From Beggiatoa alba B18LD (GTDB lineage: Bacteria > Pseudomonadota > Gammaproteobacteria > Beggiatoales > Beggiatoaceae), in the NCBI RefSeq assembly GCF_000245015.1, contig NZ_JH600070.1:1101184-1165183 (forward strand): a stretch of DNA of 64,000 nucleotides. Reading direction: 5' to 3'. The translations under genes and the position numbers were made by a program. The notes under the pieces are model-generated. The model was not told the DNA's origin. It worked only from the letters and a program-made list of their open reading frames with translations, and made no database searches. This document shows, in pieces, positions 49,976-59,873 of the stretch (positions within the stretch are counted from its first letter, which is position 1; every line of letters begins with the position of its first letter).

Positions 49976-52270
49976 ATGTCAACTCATTTATCAACCTTAC
50001 CATTGCACAAACGCTTGTCTTATCAACAAGCTCGCTCAGTGATGCTGATTGCATTGAGCTTAGGGGTATTATTCAGTTGTTTACAAATCTATATTGACTA
50101 TTTTGCAGCACAAGAAGAAATCGATAATACGGTCAAACAAGTTATCAATACAGTCAAAAAATCAGCTATTCAAGCGGTTGACACCGCAGATAATCAATTA
50201 GCGGATAGCCTAGCGCAAGGGTTGTTTCAATACCAACCCATTTATAAAGTGGAATTAATCGACAGCCAACGCACACACTTACTCAATCGTGAACGTCTCC
50301 CAGCTAATAGCAATTGGCGTTGGTTTTCTAGTTTACTGTTCGAAAAATATACGATTTATGACAGCCCACTTTATCTAAAAAAAAGCAATCATTTTGCCCT
50401 GTTACGTGTAAGCGTCGATAACTATTTATTAGCCACTCATTTTTATGACCGTGCTTTTATCACCCTATTCACAGGGGTTGCCAGAAACGTCGTTTTAGCA
50501 CTGATTCTCCTCTTTTTATTTCATCGCTTACTAACCAAACCTTTATTAAACATGGTCACAGTTTTACGGCAAATAGACCCAAAACAACCCGAAAAACAAC
50601 GCCTCATTTGTTCTGAGCAACATCAAGAAGATGAGCTTGGACAATTGGTTGATTCTACAAATCAGCTTTTAAAGACCATTGAGGAAAAATTAAACGAACG
50701 CGACCGCTTACTACAAGAAATGCAAGCAGCAAAGAAAATCATAGAGAAAGCCAGTGCTGCGAAAAGTGAATTTTTAGCAACCATGAGCCATGAACTAAAA
50801 ACCCCGCTCAATGCTATCTTAGGCATGTTATCGTTGACCTTACACACACCATTAAACGATACCCAGCAAGAATATATTAAAATTGCCAGTCAATCAGGGC
50901 ATTCTCTGCTTAACATGATTAATGATATTTTAGATTTTTCTATGCTAGAAGCAGGTCGTTTAGTCCTCTTGTCTGAAGTTTTTTCGCTCCGTCAAACCCT
51001 TGAGCAAACCCTGCAAGGCTTCGCACTACTTGCACAACAAAAACAACTGACCTTATTAATAACTATTGCAGATGATATTCCCGAACAGTTACAAGGAGAA
51101 CGTACTCGCTTTTGTCAAGTGTTACAAAATCTTGTCAGCAATGCGATTAAATTTACCCATAAAGGCGAAATTATCATCCGTATTCGGCAGACCACACCGC
51201 CCACAAATATATCCGTTAATAGCGTCACATCGGATACCTTATGGTTATACTGCGAAGTCTGTGATACAGGTCTTGGGATTGCAAAAGACTATCAAACGAA
51301 TATTTTTGAAATTTTTTCACAAGAAGACAATTCTAGCACTCGATCACATGAAGGCGTTGGATTAGGATTAGCCTTATCTAAACGACTGATTCAATGTATG
51401 CAAGGGGAAATTGGTTTACATTCAGAATTACAACAAGGTAGCTGTTTCTGGTTTAGCCTTGCTTTTCAAACCGTTCCTATCATAGAAGAAACCTCTGCGG
51501 AAAAAATATTTAAAAATAATAAGATACTTACAGGACGACATCTATTAATCGCCCATCCTAACCCTGCTATCTGTCAAGAATTAAAAAATTATGTCACTAC
51601 CTTAGGCATGCAAGTGACGACGACACAGCACTATTTAGAATTACTCGATGAACAAGAAAAAGCCGATATTTTATTGATTGATAGTTCTTTATTACAAAAT
51701 AAAACCCTGCCCAATCTCAATAAACCACATATTTTATATGTGCCCGTCAATCATCTGACGATTTCAGAATATAAACATTTCTTACATAACCCTATTTATA
51801 CCCATCAACTCAACGTAAAATTGCAAGCCCTGCAACAGCAAATCGATGATGAAAAGCATCAAGCGACCTTACCAACATCAGAGATGTCCAACACGCCACT
51901 GATACCTGCTCAAGAAAACTGCGTATTACTGATAGAAAACGATATTTTTAATCAAAAAGTTGCTTTACGTATTTTTAAAAAACTGAATTTGCCCGTCGTC
52001 ATCGTCGATAATGATGAAGAAGCCTTACATGTTTTACATGCAAAAAAATATACTATTATTTTTATCAGTATGACGACCGACCCTTACTATCAAAACTTAT
52101 TAACGGCTTTAGAAACTTTAAGTTATACCGTGCCGATAGTTGCCTTACTCACGACAAAAGAGACGGCAATCACCCACTTACCCGCCTTAATTCAACACCA
52201 TATGCATCACCCACTAAAGCTAGATGAATTTAAACTGCTCCTTCAACAACTACACATTATCAATGAATAA
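49976..52270 (+). CDS. Membrane sensor histidine kinase with degenerate receiver domains
   Basis: 764 residues. TM1 about 21-40, periplasmic sensor about 41-165, TM2 about 166-186, HAMP about 187-240, coiled coil, then HisKA with phospho-accepting His272 (MSHELKTPLN). The HATPase domain (about 375-500) has N box VSNAIKF near 387, G boxes DTGLGIAK (430-437) and GVGLGLALS (460-468). Two C-terminal receiver-like regions follow (about 521-620 and 648-762). The first lacks the acidic pocket (IAHPNP) but has a possible Asp (LLIDSS). The second has an acidic start (IENDIFNQK) but Ser (IFISMTT) where phosphorylated Asp should be. Either pseudoreceivers or decayed domains. No cognate regulator gene is adjacent. 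The next gene, parC, starts 79 bp later. Confidence 0.88.
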   Translation: MSTHLSTLPLHKRLSYQQARSVMLIALSLGVLFSCLQIYIDYFAAQEEIDNTVKQVINTVKKSAIQAVDTADNQLADSLAQGLFQYQPIYKVELIDSQRTHLLNRERLPANSNWRWFSSLLFEKYTIYDSPLYLKKSNHFALLRVSVDNYLLATHFYDRAFITLFTGVARNVVLALILLFLFHRLLTKPLLNMVTVLRQIDPKQPEKQRLICSEQHQEDELGQLVDSTNQLLKTIEEKLNERDRLLQEMQAAKKIIEKASAAKSEFLATMSHELKTPLNAILGMLSLTLHTPLNDTQQEYIKIASQSGHSLLNMINDILDFSMLEAGRLVLLSEVFSLRQTLEQTLQGFALLAQQKQLTLLITIADDIPEQLQGERTRFCQVLQNLVSNAIKFTHKGEIIIRIRQTTPPTNISVNSVTSDTLWLYCEVCDTGLGIAKDYQTNIFEIFSQEDNSSTRSHEGVGLGLALSKRLIQCMQGEIGLHSELQQGSCFWFSLAFQTVPIIEETSAEKIFKNNKILTGRHLLIAHPNPAICQELKNYVTTLGMQVTTTQHYLELLDEQEKADILLIDSSLLQNKTLPNLNKPHILYVPVNHLTISEYKHFLHNPIYTHQLNVKLQALQQQIDDEKHQATLPTSEMSNTPLIPAQENCVLLIENDIFNQKVALRIFKKLNLPVVIVDNDEEALHVLHAKKYTIIFISMTTDPYYQNLLTALETLSYTVPIVALLTTKETAITHLPALIQHHMHHPLKLDEFKLLLQQLHIINE

Positions 52271-52348
52271 GCGCACCTAACCCGCATATTGCCTGAAATT
52301 TTCTTCAGGACTTACAGCCTCCTATTCGAATTAACCGATAAAGTCACC

Positions 52349-54598
52349 ATGCAAACCAACGCGCTAGATGACATTGAACGTCAACCCCTGCACGATTTCA
52401 CCGAAAAAGCCTATTTAGACTATGCCATGTATGTCATTCTCGACAGGGCATTACCGCACATTGCTGATGGCTTAAAACCTGTGCAACGGCGGATTGTTTA
52501 TGCCATGTCAGAATTAGGCTTAGACGCAGAGAATAAATATAAAAAATCAGCCCGTACCGTTGGAGATGTCTTAGGGAAATACCACCCACATGGCGACAGT
52601 GCCTGTTATGAAGCGATGGTCTTAATGGCGCAACCCTTTTCCTACCGCTATCCCCTCATCGATGGGCAAGGCAACTGGGGGTCTATCGACGACCCTAAAT
52701 CTTTTGCTGCCATGCGCTACACAGAAGCACGGCTTACCCGCTTTTCACATGTTTTATTAAGCGAATTAGGCGAAGATACCGTCGACTGGAACGCAAATTT
52801 CGACGGCACGTTACAAGAACCCGCACTCTTACCCGCCCGCTTACCCCATGTCTTACTCAACGGTAGCACAGGCATTGCCGTGGGGATGGCAACAGATATC
52901 CCCCCGCATAATATGACTGAAGTCGTTGAAGCCTGTATTCACCTGCTTAAAAACCCCGATGCCAGCATTGCCGACCTCTGCCAATACGTGCGTGCGCCTG
53001 ACTACCCCACCGATGCTGAAATCATCACAACAAGCAACGATTTACAAAAAATCTACACCACAGGCAACGGCTCAATTCGCCTACGAGCCTGCTATCTCAA
53101 AGAAGAAAACGACATCATTCTAACGGCACTGCCTTATCAAACCTCACCTGCCAAAATTGTCGCCGAAATAGCCGAGCAGATGACTGCCAAAAAACTGCCG
53201 ATGATTGAAGACATCCGCGACGAATCCGACCATGAAAACCCTGTGCGCATTGTCCTTGCCCTACGCTCTAATCGCGTCGACGTTGATAGCCTCATGGCAC
53301 ATCTTTTTGCGACGACTGAACTAGAACGTAGTTATCGCGTTAATATGAATATCATCGGCTTAGATGGTCGCCCTCAAGTTAAAAATTTAAAAATCCTCCT
53401 GCAAGAATGGCTGACATTCCGCCGTGAAACCGTCCGCCGTCGTCTGCAACACCGCTTAGCACAACTCGAAAAACGCTTACACCTGCTGGCAGGCTTACTC
53501 ATTGCCTACCTCAATATCGACGAAGTCATTCACATCATCCGCACAGAAGACCGTCCAAAATCTATTTTAATGCAACGGTTTGGCATTAGTGACCGCCAAG
53601 CCGATGCCATTTTAGACTTAAAACTGCGTCAACTTGCCCAACTTGAAGAAGTTAAACTCCGTGCCGAACAAGACGAACTCGACAAAGAACGCGCAAGCCT
53701 TGTCGAAACCTTAGGCAATGAGCAGAATCTCAATAAACTGATTATTAAAGAACTCAAAGCCGACGCAAAAAACTACGGCGATTTGCGTCGCTCGCCCCTT
53801 GTTGAACGCACCCAAGCCCAAGAACTGACAGAAACTAATATCATCCCTGCCGACCCTGTTACCGTTATCCTATCTGCAAATGGCTGGATACGTACCGCTA
53901 AAGGACACGAGATAGACCCCAACAGCCTCAACTATCGCGCAGGCGACAGCTACTTAATGGCGGTACAAGGCAAAAGCAACCAACAAAGTGTATTCCTAGA
54001 CAATACGGGGCGTAGTTACTCACTCGCTACCCATACCCTTCCCTCAGCCCGCAGTTTAGGCGAACCTCTCACAGGACGTTTTACCCCACCCGATGGCGCG
54101 AGTTTTAACCACCTTCTCCTTGCTGACCCAGAAACAGACTATTTACTTGCTACCGATGCAGGCTATGGCTTTATCGTTAAACTCAATGAGCTATACAGTA
54201 AAAACAAAGCAGGAAAAGCCGTTATCACCCTCAGTGAAGGAGCACACATTCTACCGCCATTAACCTTACAGACCGACTTAACGCATTACCTCGTCATCAC
54301 CAACGAAGGCTATTTAATGGTCGTCGATTTAAATGAACTTCCTCGTTTAGCGAAAGGGAAAGGTGTTAAACTATTAAACATCCCTGCAAACAGTTCAGAA
54401 AAAATCAAACATTTACAACTACTCGCTTTAAACTCAACCATTATTCTATACACAGACAAGCGTCATTTAACCCTAAAACCGCGTGATGTAACATTTTATC
54501 AAGGTGAACGTGCGCGTCGTGGTTTTAAATTACCGCGAGGATTTCAACAAATTGAGCAGATAGAAATCCAACCGATAAGCGATGAACCAACCCCATAA
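52349..54598 (+). CDS. parC: DNA topoisomerase IV subunit A
   Basis: 749 residues from ATG 52349, close to E. coli ParC (752); a frame open 60 bp further upstream starts with TTG and has no family similarity. It is the DNA-cleaving subunit that decatenates daughter chromosomes with ParE. The catalytic Tyr124 is in [11 protein letters not shown]. The quinolone-determining region reads [12 protein letters not shown], with Ser84 and Glu88, i.e. wild-type positions. The C-terminal beta-pinwheel (about 490-745) has five or so blades and begins near [17 protein letters not shown], lacking an obvious GyrA-box, which argues for ParC over GyrA. parE is not next to it. Confidence 0.93.
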   Translation: MQTNALDDIERQPLHDFTEKAYLDYAMYVILDRALPHIADGLKPVQRRIVYAMSELGLDAENKYKKSARTVGDVLGKYHPHGDSACYEAMVLMAQPFSYRYPLIDGQGNWGSIDDPKSFAAMRYTEARLTRFSHVLLSELGEDTVDWNANFDGTLQEPALLPARLPHVLLNGSTGIAVGMATDIPPHNMTEVVEACIHLLKNPDASIADLCQYVRAPDYPTDAEIITTSNDLQKIYTTGNGSIRLRACYLKEENDIILTALPYQTSPAKIVAEIAEQMTAKKLPMIEDIRDESDHENPVRIVLALRSNRVDVDSLMAHLFATTELERSYRVNMNIIGLDGRPQVKNLKILLQEWLTFRRETVRRRLQHRLAQLEKRLHLLAGLLIAYLNIDEVIHIIRTEDRPKSILMQRFGISDRQADAILDLKLRQLAQLEEVKLRAEQDELDKERASLVETLGNEQNLNKLIIKELKADAKNYGDLRRSPLVERTQAQELTETNIIPADPVTVILSANGWIRTAKGHEIDPNSLNYRAGDSYLMAVQGKSNQQSVFLDNTGRSYSLATHTLPSARSLGEPLTGRFTPPDGASFNHLLLADPETDYLLATDAGYGFIVKLNELYSKNKAGKAVITLSEGAHILPPLTLQTDLTHYLVITNEGYLMVVDLNELPRLAKGKGVKLLNIPANSSEKIKHLQLLALNSTIILYTDKRHLTLKPRDVTFYQGERARRGFKLPRGFQQIEQIEIQPISDEPTP

Positions 54599-54619
54599 AC
54601 ACAACAAGGAGAAAAAATC

Positions 54620-54907
54620 ATGTCAAATGAAGGCTATCATGAACCCATAGAAGAACTGAGCGACGAAACCCGCGATATGCACCGCGCAATCACATCTTTG
54701 ATGGAAGAATTAGAAGCTGTTGACTGGTATAATCAACGGGTTGATGCGTGTAAAAACCCTGAATTAAAAGCGATTCTTGCACATAACCGCGATGAAGAAA
54801 AAGAACACGCGGCAATGGTATTAGAATGGATACGTCGCCAAGACCCAATGTTTGATAAAGAATTACGCGATTACCTATTTACGGAAAAAACCATTGCGCA
54901 TATGTAA
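54620..54907 (+). CDS. encFtn: Encapsulated-ferritin-type (EncFtn) protein without shell gene
   Basis: 95 residues with strong family similarity to EncFtn of Rhodospirillum rubrum: HEPIEELSDETRDMHRAITSLMEELEAVDWYNQRVDACKNPELKAILAHNRDEEKEHAAMVLEW. Aligning to that protein, the ferroxidase residues correspond to Glu30, Glu60 and His63, with entry-site Glu29 and Glu32 and Trp36/Tyr37 also kept. In known cases EncFtn dimers form a decameric ring inside an encapsulin shell, oxidising Fe(II), and a C-terminal peptide (LTVGSLRR-like) targets it. Here the protein ends EKTIAHM with no such peptide, and no encapsulin gene is present. It lies 21 bp after parC with SD AAGGAGA, so it is probably cotranscribed. 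An unencapsulated or separately housed role is inference. Confidence 0.9.
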   Translation: MSNEGYHEPIEELSDETRDMHRAITSLMEELEAVDWYNQRVDACKNPELKAILAHNRDEEKEHAAMVLEWIRRQDPMFDKELRDYLFTEKTIAHM

Positions 54908-54947
54908 AAAACGCTTAATCAATCATTTTTCATAAATGACATTCAAG

Positions 54948-54983
54948 GACTGCCCATTCAGGTAACAATTGGCAGTCTTTTTT
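54948..54983 (+). terminator. Intrinsic terminator after encFtn
   Basis: GACTGCC pairs with GGCAGTC around a 16-nt loop, followed by six T. It sits about 40 bp after the encFtn stop. Confidence 0.8.
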
Positions 54984-55032
54984 GTTTGTTCTTTAAAAAC
55001 TTATTTCCACTCACTTATCAAACGAAACTGCT

Positions 55033-56244
55033 GTGAAATTCCATCATAATCTTGTTACTGCCATTGTTCACGCCTTACAAGCCATTTTTATCGAACAACA
55101 ATATGCAGATAAAGTCATTGAACGTATTTTAAAATCTAATCCCCGCTGGGGCGCACGCGATAGGGCATTTGTTGCAGAAAGCACATACAACATGGTGCGC
55201 TGGTGGCGGCTACTGTGGTTTGTACTACATGAAACAAAAGCCCCAGAACAACCCACCGAAGCAGAACTATGGCAATTATTCGGCGTTTGGGCACTACACC
55301 ATCACGGCACACTGCCTAACTGGACAGAAGTCGCGGGCTTAAACCCAACACAAATTCATGAACGAATGAACTATGCACGCGGTGTGCGTGCACTGGCTGA
55401 ATCAATTCCCGATTGGTTAGACGCTCAAGGTAGCCGCGAATTACCCGAACAGTGGGCAAGTAGCCTACATGCTTTAAACCAACAAGCTGAAGTCGTGATT
55501 CGTGCGAATACGCTCAAAATCACGCGCGAAGCCTTAGCCGAACACCTACAACAACAAGGCATTGAAACTCGCCCAATTGCAACAGATGGGCTAATCCTCC
55601 AAAAACGGCAAAATTTATTTAAAACACAAGCCTTTCAGGATGGTTTATTTGAATTACAAGATACGTCTTCGCAACAAGTTGCCCCTGCATTAACGGTTAG
55701 TGCAGGGATGCGGGTAATAGATGCGTGTGCAGGAGGCGGTGGTAAAACCTTACATTTAGCGGCATTAATGCAAAATAAGGGAAAAATCATTGCATTAGAC
55801 GTAGAAGCATGGAAATTGAAGAACTTACAGACCCGTGCAAAACGGGCTGGCGCACATATTATTGAAAGTCGTTTAATTGATAATCGCAAAGTGATTAAAC
55901 GCTTATATGACAGTGCTGACCGTTTACTTTTAGATGTCCCTTGTTCAGGATTAGGTGTATTACGCCGTAATCCTGATACAAAATGGAAACTCAGCGCAGA
56001 AGGATTGGAACTGGTGCGTACTCACCAACAAGAGATTTTACAAAATTATAGCCCCTTATGTCGGCAAGGCGGACAACTTGTTTATTCTACCTGTAGCATT
56101 CTCCCCTCTGAAAATCAGCAACAAATTCAGACCTTTTTAGAAAGCCAAGCAGGACGTTTTCAACTCTTGTCTGAATCAACCTTATTTCCAGATGTGACAG
56201 GGTTTGATGGCTTTTATATCGCTGTTTTAGAAAGAGTTGGCTAA
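55033..56244 (+). CDS. RsmB/NOL1-NOP2-type RNA m5C methyltransferase
   Basis: 403 residues, starting on GTG 55033 (TGCTGTGAAATTCC). An N-terminal helical NusB-like region (about 1-70, RDRAFVAESTYNMVRWWR) precedes a PUA-like stretch and the Rossmann methyltransferase (about 190-400). SAM motif I is DACAGGGGKTLHLAALM (about 232-248). Motif IV is LLLDVPCSGLGVLRRNPDTKW and motif VI STCSILPSEN, giving the two conserved Cys (PCSG and STCS) of m5C methyltransferases. E. coli RsmB methylates C967 of 16S rRNA; this family match is good but the exact target position is not certain. Confidence 0.88.
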   Translation: MKFHHNLVTAIVHALQAIFIEQQYADKVIERILKSNPRWGARDRAFVAESTYNMVRWWRLLWFVLHETKAPEQPTEAELWQLFGVWALHHHGTLPNWTEVAGLNPTQIHERMNYARGVRALAESIPDWLDAQGSRELPEQWASSLHALNQQAEVVIRANTLKITREALAEHLQQQGIETRPIATDGLILQKRQNLFKTQAFQDGLFELQDTSSQQVAPALTVSAGMRVIDACAGGGGKTLHLAALMQNKGKIIALDVEAWKLKNLQTRAKRAGAHIIESRLIDNRKVIKRLYDSADRLLLDVPCSGLGVLRRNPDTKWKLSAEGLELVRTHQQEILQNYSPLCRQGGQLVYSTCSILPSENQQQIQTFLESQAGRFQLLSESTLFPDVTGFDGFYIAVLERVG

Positions 56245-56794
56245 TATCAACATGAGTTCGGCGAGATTTTCTAAAAAGACAATAGCTTGTCTGAATTAGG
56301 ATTTTTAAGAGTTAAACCCCTAAAACCAAAAAAGTCAGGTGAATGACGCTTTTTAATTCTGCTAATTCTGAAAATTCTGTGAATTCTGATTCAGACAAAA
56401 AAACTACTAACCTGAGTTCGGCGAGTTTTATAAAATAAAACAGAGACCTGCTAGGTTTTCAAAACCTAGCAGGTCTGTTGGAACACGAGAAAAGGGTTGA
56501 CGGACTGGCAGAGATTATTCTCTTGTTTTTCATCAAAATTCACCAGACAAGATTACAACATTGTCTGAATCAGGATTTTCAGAATTAACAGAATTAGCGG
56601 AATTTAAAACCCTTAAACCAAAAAGTAAGATGAATCATGCTTTTTAATCCTGCTAATTCTGAAAATTCTGTGAACTCTGATTCAGACAAAAAAACCTACT
56701 AGGTTTTCAAAACCTAGTAGGTTTAAATCCTGTGAATCCTGATTCAGACAAATTTTTGTCTTTTTAAAAGAAATCCACAGAATTCAGATTAGAT
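56245..56794. repeat. Large block of modular intergenic repeats
   Basis: 550 bp with no gene. It includes family-B modules (about 56284-56300, 56358-56398, 56563-56610, 56643-56690, 56728-56750), a palindrome at 56445-56475 and an imperfect one near 56693-56723. The linker GGAACACGAGAAAAGGGTTGACGGACTGGCAGAGATTATTCTC (partly) is also here. From 56410 to 56560 it is the reverse complement of about 26255-26405, with only a few changes. The block lies between converging genes. Confidence 0.9.
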
Positions 56795-57511
56795 TTAGAA
56801 CAGTAAACGAACGCCAATTGTTCCTACGACTGCATCCACAGATTCGCCATGTCGTTCGGCAAAATCAGCAGTGTCACCGAATTTACGTTCATACTTAATA
56901 TCAATATATGGCGCAAATTTGCGAGTGATTTCATAACGTAATTGTCCGCCAAATTCCGCACTGGAAATACCTTTGCCAATATGTAGCGCGTGTACGGTTT
57001 GGGCCGATGCGTTGATTTCCCAATAAGGTTGTAAAATCAAGCGTTGTGAGAATAAAAACTCCGTATCTTGATGTAATCGTGCTGTTGTGTCACCGTCTTC
57101 ACTGACAAATACATGTGCAGCCGTTTCAATAAAGTAAGGGGCTAAACCCTGAAAACCAATTTCTGCGTAGCTGATTGATTTTGGTTCATTGTCGTAGCGA
57201 ATACCTGCTTGTATGTCCCAGAATGTACTGAGGTTGTAGCTATACAAAGCGTGAAATTCAGATTTCTCTGTGTTGCTATTAGTGTGCTCGCCCTCTGCTT
57301 TTAACCAGAGCTTATGCTCATCCGTTCCTATCCAGCCGTCAAAATCCCAGTTAAATGTCTCATCATCACGGCTTAAACCTGCGCCAATATCCAGCGTGAA
57401 ACGGTGAAAAATTTCGCTACCATGTTCCATACCTGAATGAGTTTCTTCTGCAAAACTGGCTGATGGTAAGGCTAAGAGTAACAAAGCAAACATGGTCGCG
57501 TTAGTGTGCAT
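56795..57511 (-). CDS. copB: Outer-membrane copper-resistance protein CopB
   Basis: 238 residues from ATG 57511, chosen for its AGGAG 6 nt upstream; an 8-codon longer frame is less likely. Signal peptide (about 1-21, LLLLALPSASFA). The rest is beta-rich as in the CopB family: FHRFTLDIGAGLSRDDETFNWDFDGWIGTDEHKLWLKAEGE, the aromatic TM-strand pattern through GFQGLAPYFIETAAHVFVSEDGDTTARL and the typical end PYIDIKYERKFGDTADFA...VVGTIGVRLLF with terminal Phe. The protein should form an outer-membrane beta-barrel that binds or passes copper. The usual Met/His-rich N-terminal linker is very short here (HSGMEHGSE), whereas CopA next to it is Met/His-rich. Its start overlaps the copA 3' end by 11 bp. 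Confidence 0.92.
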   Translation of the reverse strand: MHTNATMFALLLLALPSASFAEETHSGMEHGSEIFHRFTLDIGAGLSRDDETFNWDFDGWIGTDEHKLWLKAEGEHTNSNTEKSEFHALYSYNLSTFWDIQAGIRYDNEPKSISYAEIGFQGLAPYFIETAAHVFVSEDGDTTARLHQDTEFLFSQRLILQPYWEINASAQTVHALHIGKGISSAEFGGQLRYEITRKFAPYIDIKYERKFGDTADFAERHGESVDAVVGTIGVRLLF

Positions 57512-59411
57512 GATGTTCTCCTGCTTTTTTATCAACTGCTTGCGTTTGTTGATGCTGGCTGTGTTCCATCTGGCTCATGTCGTGCGTTGCAGGCATATCA
57601 GCTGATTTTGTGGATGTCACTGGTTGCGTTTGCATTTCATGAGATTGATGTGCATTGTGTTCGCTATGTTCCATCTGGCTCATGTCGTGTGAGGACATAT
57701 CATGCGAACTTGGGGGAGGGAGTGAATAATCTTTGTTAGGGTCTTGTTTAGAAACAACGATTTTTGTCATCATGCCTGTTGCCATGTGGTAAAGCAAATG
57801 ACAGTGAAAGACCCAGTCGCCTGATTCATTAGCAGTTAATAACGCGCTGTAAGTGTCCCCAGGGGCGATAATAATCGTGTGTTTATTGGGCAATTTGTCC
57901 ATCGGTTGCCCGTTTTCTAATTGCATAAACATGCCGTGTAGGTGCATGGGATGCGCCATCATGGTTTCATTGATAAATTTAAAGCGGATACGCTCGCCAT
58001 ATTCAAAATGAATCGGTTCTGCATTGGCGAATTTTTTCCCATTCATTGTCCAAATGTATCGCTCCATATTGCCCCCTAATCGAATTTCGATGTCTCGAAC
58101 GGGTTGGCGGGTATCTGCTTGTGTACCGCGATAACGTAAATCTTTATAACTAAGGGCTTTATCACCTTGTGGAGTCCCTGCATCTGCCCAACCACTGCCT
58201 TTTACACCTGTTTCATAGTCTTGATTTGAATCTGTGGACATACCCGCCATTTGATGTCCTGCGTGGCTTGTATGCTCGTTTTGTCCACTCATCTTGTTGT
58301 TCTGACTTGAATCTGTTGAGGATGTACTTTGATGATTGGCGTGTTCGCCGTGACTCATGCCCATATCTGCCATTGTTAATAATGTGCGTGGGCGATGGCT
58401 TGGCATTTCGCCACGCATTCCTGCTTGTGGGGCAAGTGTTCCTAAGGCAAAGCCTGTGCGGTCTAAGGCTTCGGCAACGATGGTGTAGGCAATATCTTCT
58501 GTTGGCGTAACGATAACGTCATATGTTTCTGCAACGCCGAAACGGAATTCATTGACGGTGACAGGTTCAACGGCTTGTCCATCTGCTTCAATCACGGTCA
58601 TGGCGAGTTTGGGAATGCGCACATCATAAAAAGACATGGCAGAGCCATTGATGAAGCGTAAGCGAACTTTTTCCCCTGCTTTAAAAAGTCCCGTCCAATT
58701 TTGCGCGTTATTTTTACCATTGACTAAAAATGTGTAGCCAGAAACATCGGATAAATCGGTAGGTAACATGCGCATTTCAGCCCACATTTTTGCCTCTTCC
58801 CATGCTTTGCTAACCCCTTGTTGACGGGCAGATGACCAAAAATCGCCCACAGTACGGCGGGCATTTTGGTAGTAGTCTGAGGACATTTTTAAATTTGCCA
58901 AAATAGTGCTGGATTCTTCTTCGCTGAAATCAGAGAGCATCACGACATAATCGCGGTCAACTTTTACATTATCAGGCTGTTGTGGACGAATCACGATTGC
59001 GCCGTAATGTCCATCTTGTTCTTGTCCCATGCTATGAGCGTGATACCAATATGTACCTGTTTGGCGAATTTTGAAGCGATAAGTAAACGTGGCGTTTGGT
59101 TTAATTCCTGTAAAACCATTTAAATGGGGGACACCATCCATTAAAGGGGGTAATAAAATACCATGCCAGTGGACGGATGTATCTTCAGCTAATTGATTTA
59201 TAACGTGAATAACGGCTTCATCGCCTTCTGTAAAATATAGTGTAGGACCGGGAATTGTACCGTTAATGGTGATTTTACTCACCGTGTTACCTGTAAGATT
59301 CACAGGGTTGCGTGCAATAGTCAGTGTGTATTCTGTGGTGTTGGCAAAACTCGTAACACTTAGGCATAAAAAACCCAAGAGCGACAATGCCATGAAAAAC
59401 AATCGTTTCAT
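57501..59411 (-). CDS. copA: Periplasmic multicopper oxidase CopA
   Basis: 636 residues. Signal MKRLFFMALSLLGFLCLSVTSFA (cleavage near 23) lacks the twin-arginine of most CopA proteins, so it appears Sec-exported. Copper-site motifs are HWHG (about 81-84), TYWYHAHSMGQEQDGHYG, the C-terminal HPMHLHG and HCHLLYHMATGMM, covering T1, T2 and T3 sites. A long Met/His-rich insert (about 350-400, GHQMAGMS, MGMSHGEH) and C-terminal repeats DMSQMEHS provide additional copper-binding. It oxidises Cu(I) in the periplasm and confers tolerance. Operon: small His/Cys protein gene, copA, copB. Next upstream gene ends 56 bp before its start. Confidence 0.94.
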   Translation of the reverse strand: MKRLFFMALSLLGFLCLSVTSFANTTEYTLTIARNPVNLTGNTVSKITINGTIPGPTLYFTEGDEAVIHVINQLAEDTSVHWHGILLPPLMDGVPHLNGFTGIKPNATFTYRFKIRQTGTYWYHAHSMGQEQDGHYGAIVIRPQQPDNVKVDRDYVVMLSDFSEEESSTILANLKMSSDYYQNARRTVGDFWSSARQQGVSKAWEEAKMWAEMRMLPTDLSDVSGYTFLVNGKNNAQNWTGLFKAGEKVRLRFINGSAMSFYDVRIPKLAMTVIEADGQAVEPVTVNEFRFGVAETYDVIVTPTEDIAYTIVAEALDRTGFALGTLAPQAGMRGEMPSHRPRTLLTMADMGMSHGEHANHQSTSSTDSSQNNKMSGQNEHTSHAGHQMAGMSTDSNQDYETGVKGSGWADAGTPQGDKALSYKDLRYRGTQADTRQPVRDIEIRLGGNMERYIWTMNGKKFANAEPIHFEYGERIRFKFINETMMAHPMHLHGMFMQLENGQPMDKLPNKHTIIIAPGDTYSALLTANESGDWVFHCHLLYHMATGMMTKIVVSKQDPNKDYSLPPPSSHDMSSHDMSQMEHSEHNAHQSHEMQTQPVTSTKSADMPATHDMSQMEHSQHQQTQAVDKKAGEHHAH

Positions 59412-59467
59412 GAGTGAAAACCCTCGTTTAAAAAAAAGAAAATGCTAATTTTTTAAAACAATTAGGG

Positions 59468-59842
59468 TTATAACTTGGGCGGGCGTTCTATTTGGGCGAT
59501 GAGTTTCGCAGGAAAGCGAAGCCCTGTGAAAAGGGGTAAAGGGTTGGTGATTAAATGGGGGGAAATTGTGAGTTGATGCGCGTAGAAAAACTGAACAACG
59601 TGGCACAAATTGGCTAAACAGGTGCAATTTTTTTCGCAAATTGGGGAATAATTTAGCGTTGTTTGCGTAGGCGTTTCATCCGTAACAACATGATGCGCAT
59701 GTTCTGCCGTTGTTATTGGTAATTCCATTGAAACATGGGCACAATCACGGGCGTGATAATGTTGCATTGACATAGCACGTGCTGGCAAGGTCGTAATAAC
59801 CAACGCCACTATTAAGCAGTAGCCAAGCCATTGATGTAACAT
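59468..59842 (-). CDS. Small exported His/Cys-rich protein leading the copper operon
   Basis: 124 residues with a signal peptide (about 1-23, WLGYCLIVALVITTLPARA). The mature part has HYHARDCAH, MELPITTAEHAHH, and a Cys cluster CEKNCTCLANLCH (about 69-81) that could bind copper. It is the first gene of copA-copB, 56 bp before copA, and a perfect inverted repeat lies upstream. No named family recognised (resembles small copper-operon leader proteins); a periplasmic metal-binding or sensing role is inferred from context. Confidence 0.7.
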   Translation of the reverse strand: MLHQWLGYCLIVALVITTLPARAMSMQHYHARDCAHVSMELPITTAEHAHHVVTDETPTQTTLNYSPICEKNCTCLANLCHVVQFFYAHQLTISPHLITNPLPLFTGLRFPAKLIAQIERPPKL

Positions 59843-59873
59843 GATGAATAAAATTTAATTTTTCAGTAAAATA

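Noticed and set aside
59445..59639. Open frame overlapping the small copper-operon gene
   Set aside because: It is a shadow in another frame of the exported His/Cys-rich protein, which has the better signal peptide and context.
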